Shown: in pieces, positions 62,074 through 64,000 of the stretch
Position numbering within the stretch: position 1 is the first letter of the stretch
Layout: each line of letters begins with the position of its first letter
DNA from: Candidatus Fibrimonadaceae bacterium
GTDB lineage: Bacteria > Fibrobacterota > Fibrobacteria > Fibrobacterales > Fibrobacteraceae
Assembly: GCA_031281265.1 (NCBI GenBank)
Contig: JAITFO010000051.1
Coordinates: forward strand, 1-64,000
Direction of reading: 5' to 3'
DNA length: 64,000 bases
Program-made: the position numbers and the translations under genes
The notes under the pieces: generated by a model
The model's database searches: none
The model's input: only the letters and a program-made list of their open reading frames with translations
What the model was told of the DNA's origin: nothing

Positions 62074-62763
62074 TTATTCCGCAGACTGGGTGATTTTAAC
62101 CTCACTAGACGCACAAGGTTTAAATTTTGCAATAAGATATCTCTCTTCTCCAGTTTCGTTTTTGCTTATTGAGAAAATTATTTTCTCTCTATCAAGTACT
62201 CTAATAGTAAACCAAGAACTTTCTATTACGTATGGGAGATGGAAACTATATGGTATATACAGACCGTCATATCCAAAATATGACTGAAAAGAATTATTGT
62301 TACTTACGGTTATGCTATCTATCCCTCCTTCGGCACTGAATAGCAATTCCTCTTTTGACACCTTTATTGAATCAGGAGAGCATTGAATTATTTTAAAACT
62401 TGCCGAATATTTACCGCATTCCCCCTCGCTATTTTCCTTTATATTTACGGTCGCACTTCTTATTTCCGTATCGTTTTGCTTTACCGAAACAAGTATTTTG
62501 CTATCGTTTGTTTTTACTGCGCTAAACCAAGGGCATTCTACTTTTTCAGGCTTCACTTCACATAATTCCCCGCTTTCTACACCAGTAAATGCACCCGAAA
62601 AATAAAAATAATAATATCCACCGTATGAAGTTGCAGTATCAATTCCTCCTTGCGGATGAAATAACAGCCCTGATATAGCCGGTGGATCACAAGTACCGTC
62701 AATAGGCTCTTGATTGCAAGAACACAAAACTACTAAACAAAAAATCAGGAATAAACGTTTCAT
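62074..62763 (-). CDS. lipoprotein with two BACON-like domains (paralogue 2)
   Basis: 229 residues with signal peptide and lipobox (LCSC). The same two repeats are present (LLFHPQGGIDTA..., LLFSAEGGIDSIT...), the first with PWFSAV and the second with SWFTIR and the NETGEERYLIAKFKP end. The stop context GGAATAATTTGAAAAGG matches that at 61246, pointing to tandem duplication of gene plus 3' flank. The role is unknown; it is a lipid-anchored surface or periplasmic protein. Confidence 0.72.
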   Translation of the reverse strand: MKRLFLIFCLVVLCSCNQEPIDGTCDPPAISGLLFHPQGGIDTATSYGGYYYFYFSGAFTGVESGELCEVKPEKVECPWFSAVKTNDSKILVSVKQNDTEIRSATVNIKENSEGECGKYSASFKIIQCSPDSIKVSKEELLFSAEGGIDSITVSNNNSFQSYFGYDGLYIPYSFHLPYVIESSWFTIRVLDREKIIFSISKNETGEERYLIAKFKPCASSEVKITQSAE

Positions 62764-63034
62764 GGCATTGCCTCCTATTTAGCTATAAAGCTCATTTTTA
62801 CATTATACTGGTAATTAACTCCAAATTTGTGCATTTTCATAAAATGAACTCCTATTGAACGATTATATATATTATAATATACATTATTTTTTTCTAAGGC
62901 TGGCTACTTTTTTTTTAGAAATCGTTAAGAAATGGTTAAATTCGGTTAAAAAAGAACGATCTATTGACGAGGAGGGTGTGGATACGTATCGCTATAATTA
63001 ATTTTCTATATTCCAAAAAAAAGGAGCTTTTTTT

Positions 63035-63628
63035 ATGAAAAAATTAATTTTTATCTCTCTCTTTATGTGCATTGCCTCATATACCTATGCGCAACAAGAC
63101 CCAGTTGCCCTGCTAAGGCAGAACGATTTGGAACTGCAAAAGGAACTTAAAAAAAAGAGCCACACGGCAGCAGATATGGAGAGAATTAAATACCTGAGCA
63201 GCGGGCTTTTTGATTTTGCAAAAATGGCAGAGCGCAGCTTGCCTAAAAAAACTTTGGATACTATCTCCAAAAGCGCAAAAGCGGAATTTTCCAAAGAATT
63301 TCAAAGGATGATTGAAAACTCAAGTGTGAATAAATTCAAAAATTCAAAGTACACCCCGCCGGATTCCACCATTTATGAAGAACCCAAATACAAAAAAGAC
63401 GGAGCTGAAGTTTGGGTTTCCATACATTCTTGGAGCAAAGGCAAAGATATGCTGATGGTTTATAAGATGGATAAAGAGGGTAATTCTTGGAAAGTTTGGG
63501 ATTTAGTTATAGATGACCTTTCCACCACCCGCAACTATCAAGACCAATTCAAAAGCATTTTGGAGACAAAAAACTTCAAAGAACTGATTAAGACCGTGAA
63601 AGAAAAAGCGGACGAATATGTCAAATGA
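63035..63628 (+). CDS. mlaC: MlaC-family phospholipid-binding protein
   Basis: 197 residues with a signal peptide (residues 1-19, ending TYA). The Tol/MlaC fold ends in WKVWDLVIDDLSTTRNYQDQFKSIL, the family signature. MlaC carries phospholipids across the periplasm between MlaA and the MlaBDEF complex; the other mla genes are not in view. AAGGAG precedes the ATG, and the 270 bases upstream hold a palindromic GATACGTATC and a TATAAT. An ATGA overlap couples it to the next gene. Confidence 0.85.
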   Translation: MKKLIFISLFMCIASYTYAQQDPVALLRQNDLELQKELKKKSHTAADMERIKYLSSGLFDFAKMAERSLPKKTLDTISKSAKAEFSKEFQRMIENSSVNKFKNSKYTPPDSTIYEEPKYKKDGAEVWVSIHSWSKGKDMLMVYKMDKEGNSWKVWDLVIDDLSTTRNYQDQFKSILETKNFKELIKTVKEKADEYVK

Positions 63629-64000
63629 AAGTTCGCGTAGCTTTCTTTTTTTCTCAAGCGGAAAATGAGCTAGGGTTTCGTTTTTTGAGGTGGAAATGGT
63701 GTTTGCCTTTAAATGAAGACTTTAAAAATAAATTTAAAGACGCTTTTAAAGATACTTTATTCAAGTTAGATGAACAATCCAAAAACGGCAAACAGCCAAA
63801 AAAAGATAAGAAATCCAAAGGCAATGTTTATAAATTTTTAATTAAAGTTCTCCTTTACCCGCAAACCAGAAGCCGAATTTGGCAGTTTACAAAAAAACTG
63901 TTTTACCGTGTCTATAATTTATTTTCAATAAGACTTGAAAATGTTGAGGTTAGGGGAGGCACTCTTGGCGACCCCTTTTATGATGCGATGGCGCTGGGAA
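63625..64000 (+). CDS. DUF2953-like protein, N-terminal part (3' end outside window)
   Basis: Translation from the ATG at 63625 stays open to the window end (125 codons). It reads MKVRVAFFFSQAENELGFRF, then a lysine-rich stretch, then ENVEVRGGTLGDPFYDAMALG. The last part is like DUF2953, a small envelope-linked family with a GTGDPxxT segment. The start overlaps the mlaC stop (ATGA). The rest of the protein lies beyond the window. Confidence 0.6.
   Translation, partial: MKVRVAFFFSQAENELGFRFLRWKWCLPLNEDFKNKFKDAFKDTLFKLDEQSKNGKQPKKDKKSKGNVYKFLIKVLLYPQTRSRIWQFTKKLFYRVYNLFSIRLENVEVRGGTLGDPFYDAMALG

Overview
The window looks like a chromosome segment from a member of the Fibrobacterota. The strongest pointer is a protein at 37795-40620 with two FISUMP domains (Fibrobacter succinogenes major paralogous domain). 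Serine-rich linkers, many Sec-dependent lipoproteins and envelope genes (MlaC, ExbB/TolQ, SppA, rhomboid) also fit this didermic phylum. The sequence is moderately AT-rich, with short gaps and frequent ATGA start/stop overlaps. No rRNA, phage, integrase or intact insertion sequence was seen, so this is core genome with islands of accessory genes. The species cannot be fixed from sequence alone.

Layout. 0-7.2 kb: the 3' part of a BMP-type binding protein coupled to a Cache/HD-GYP phosphodiesterase, then a reverse-strand UvrA-like ATPase, an ExbB-like channel and a GT4 glycosyltransferase. 7.2-18 kb: core genes (two SppA peptidases, scpA, an rlmI-like methyltransferase, prfA, thiS-thiC) with a minimal M48/M56-like peptidase. 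18-24 kb: an accessory island of three paralogous lipoproteins with a shared N-terminus and different C-termini, interleaved with a BrnT-type toxin pair, a PD-(D/E)XK protein, a DUF4160/DUF2442 pair and repeated terminator blocks. 24-30.7 kb: trpE-trpG, nuoB-nuoC, glgA, rpsU-tatD, hisH. 30.6-35.7 kb: a secreted protein, a lipoprotein coupled to a GT-C transferase with an NPCBM-like tail, and an orphan FliH/SctL-like protein. 35.7-41.4 kb: an Rpn nuclease and an envelope cluster (LPP20-like, two small proteins, the Sel1/B-box/FISUMP protein, an M23 peptidase). 41.4-49.2 kb: spoVG, comM, pyrG, a comEA-like gene, ahcY, pta. 49.2-56.7 kb: a PIN-domain pair, an outer-membrane-like protein, a deoxynucleoside kinase, nspC, a PEGA/FGE protein, a pfkB kinase, a rhomboid and tRNA-Ala. 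56.7-64 kb: recG, a short EF-G-like GTPase, two BACON-like lipoproteins beside a clostripain remnant, mlaC and the start of a DUF2953-like gene.

Promoters follow TTGACA-N17-TATATT or close variants (best before rpsU and tRNA-Ala). Many genes instead have TATATT only 6-10 bases before the start codon and no ribosome binding site. This suggests that leaderless mRNAs are common here and is the most general unexpected pattern in the window. The most unusual local structure is the 18-24 kb lipoprotein island, where terminators run directly into new -10 elements and one repeat carries the last codons of a lost antitoxin gene.
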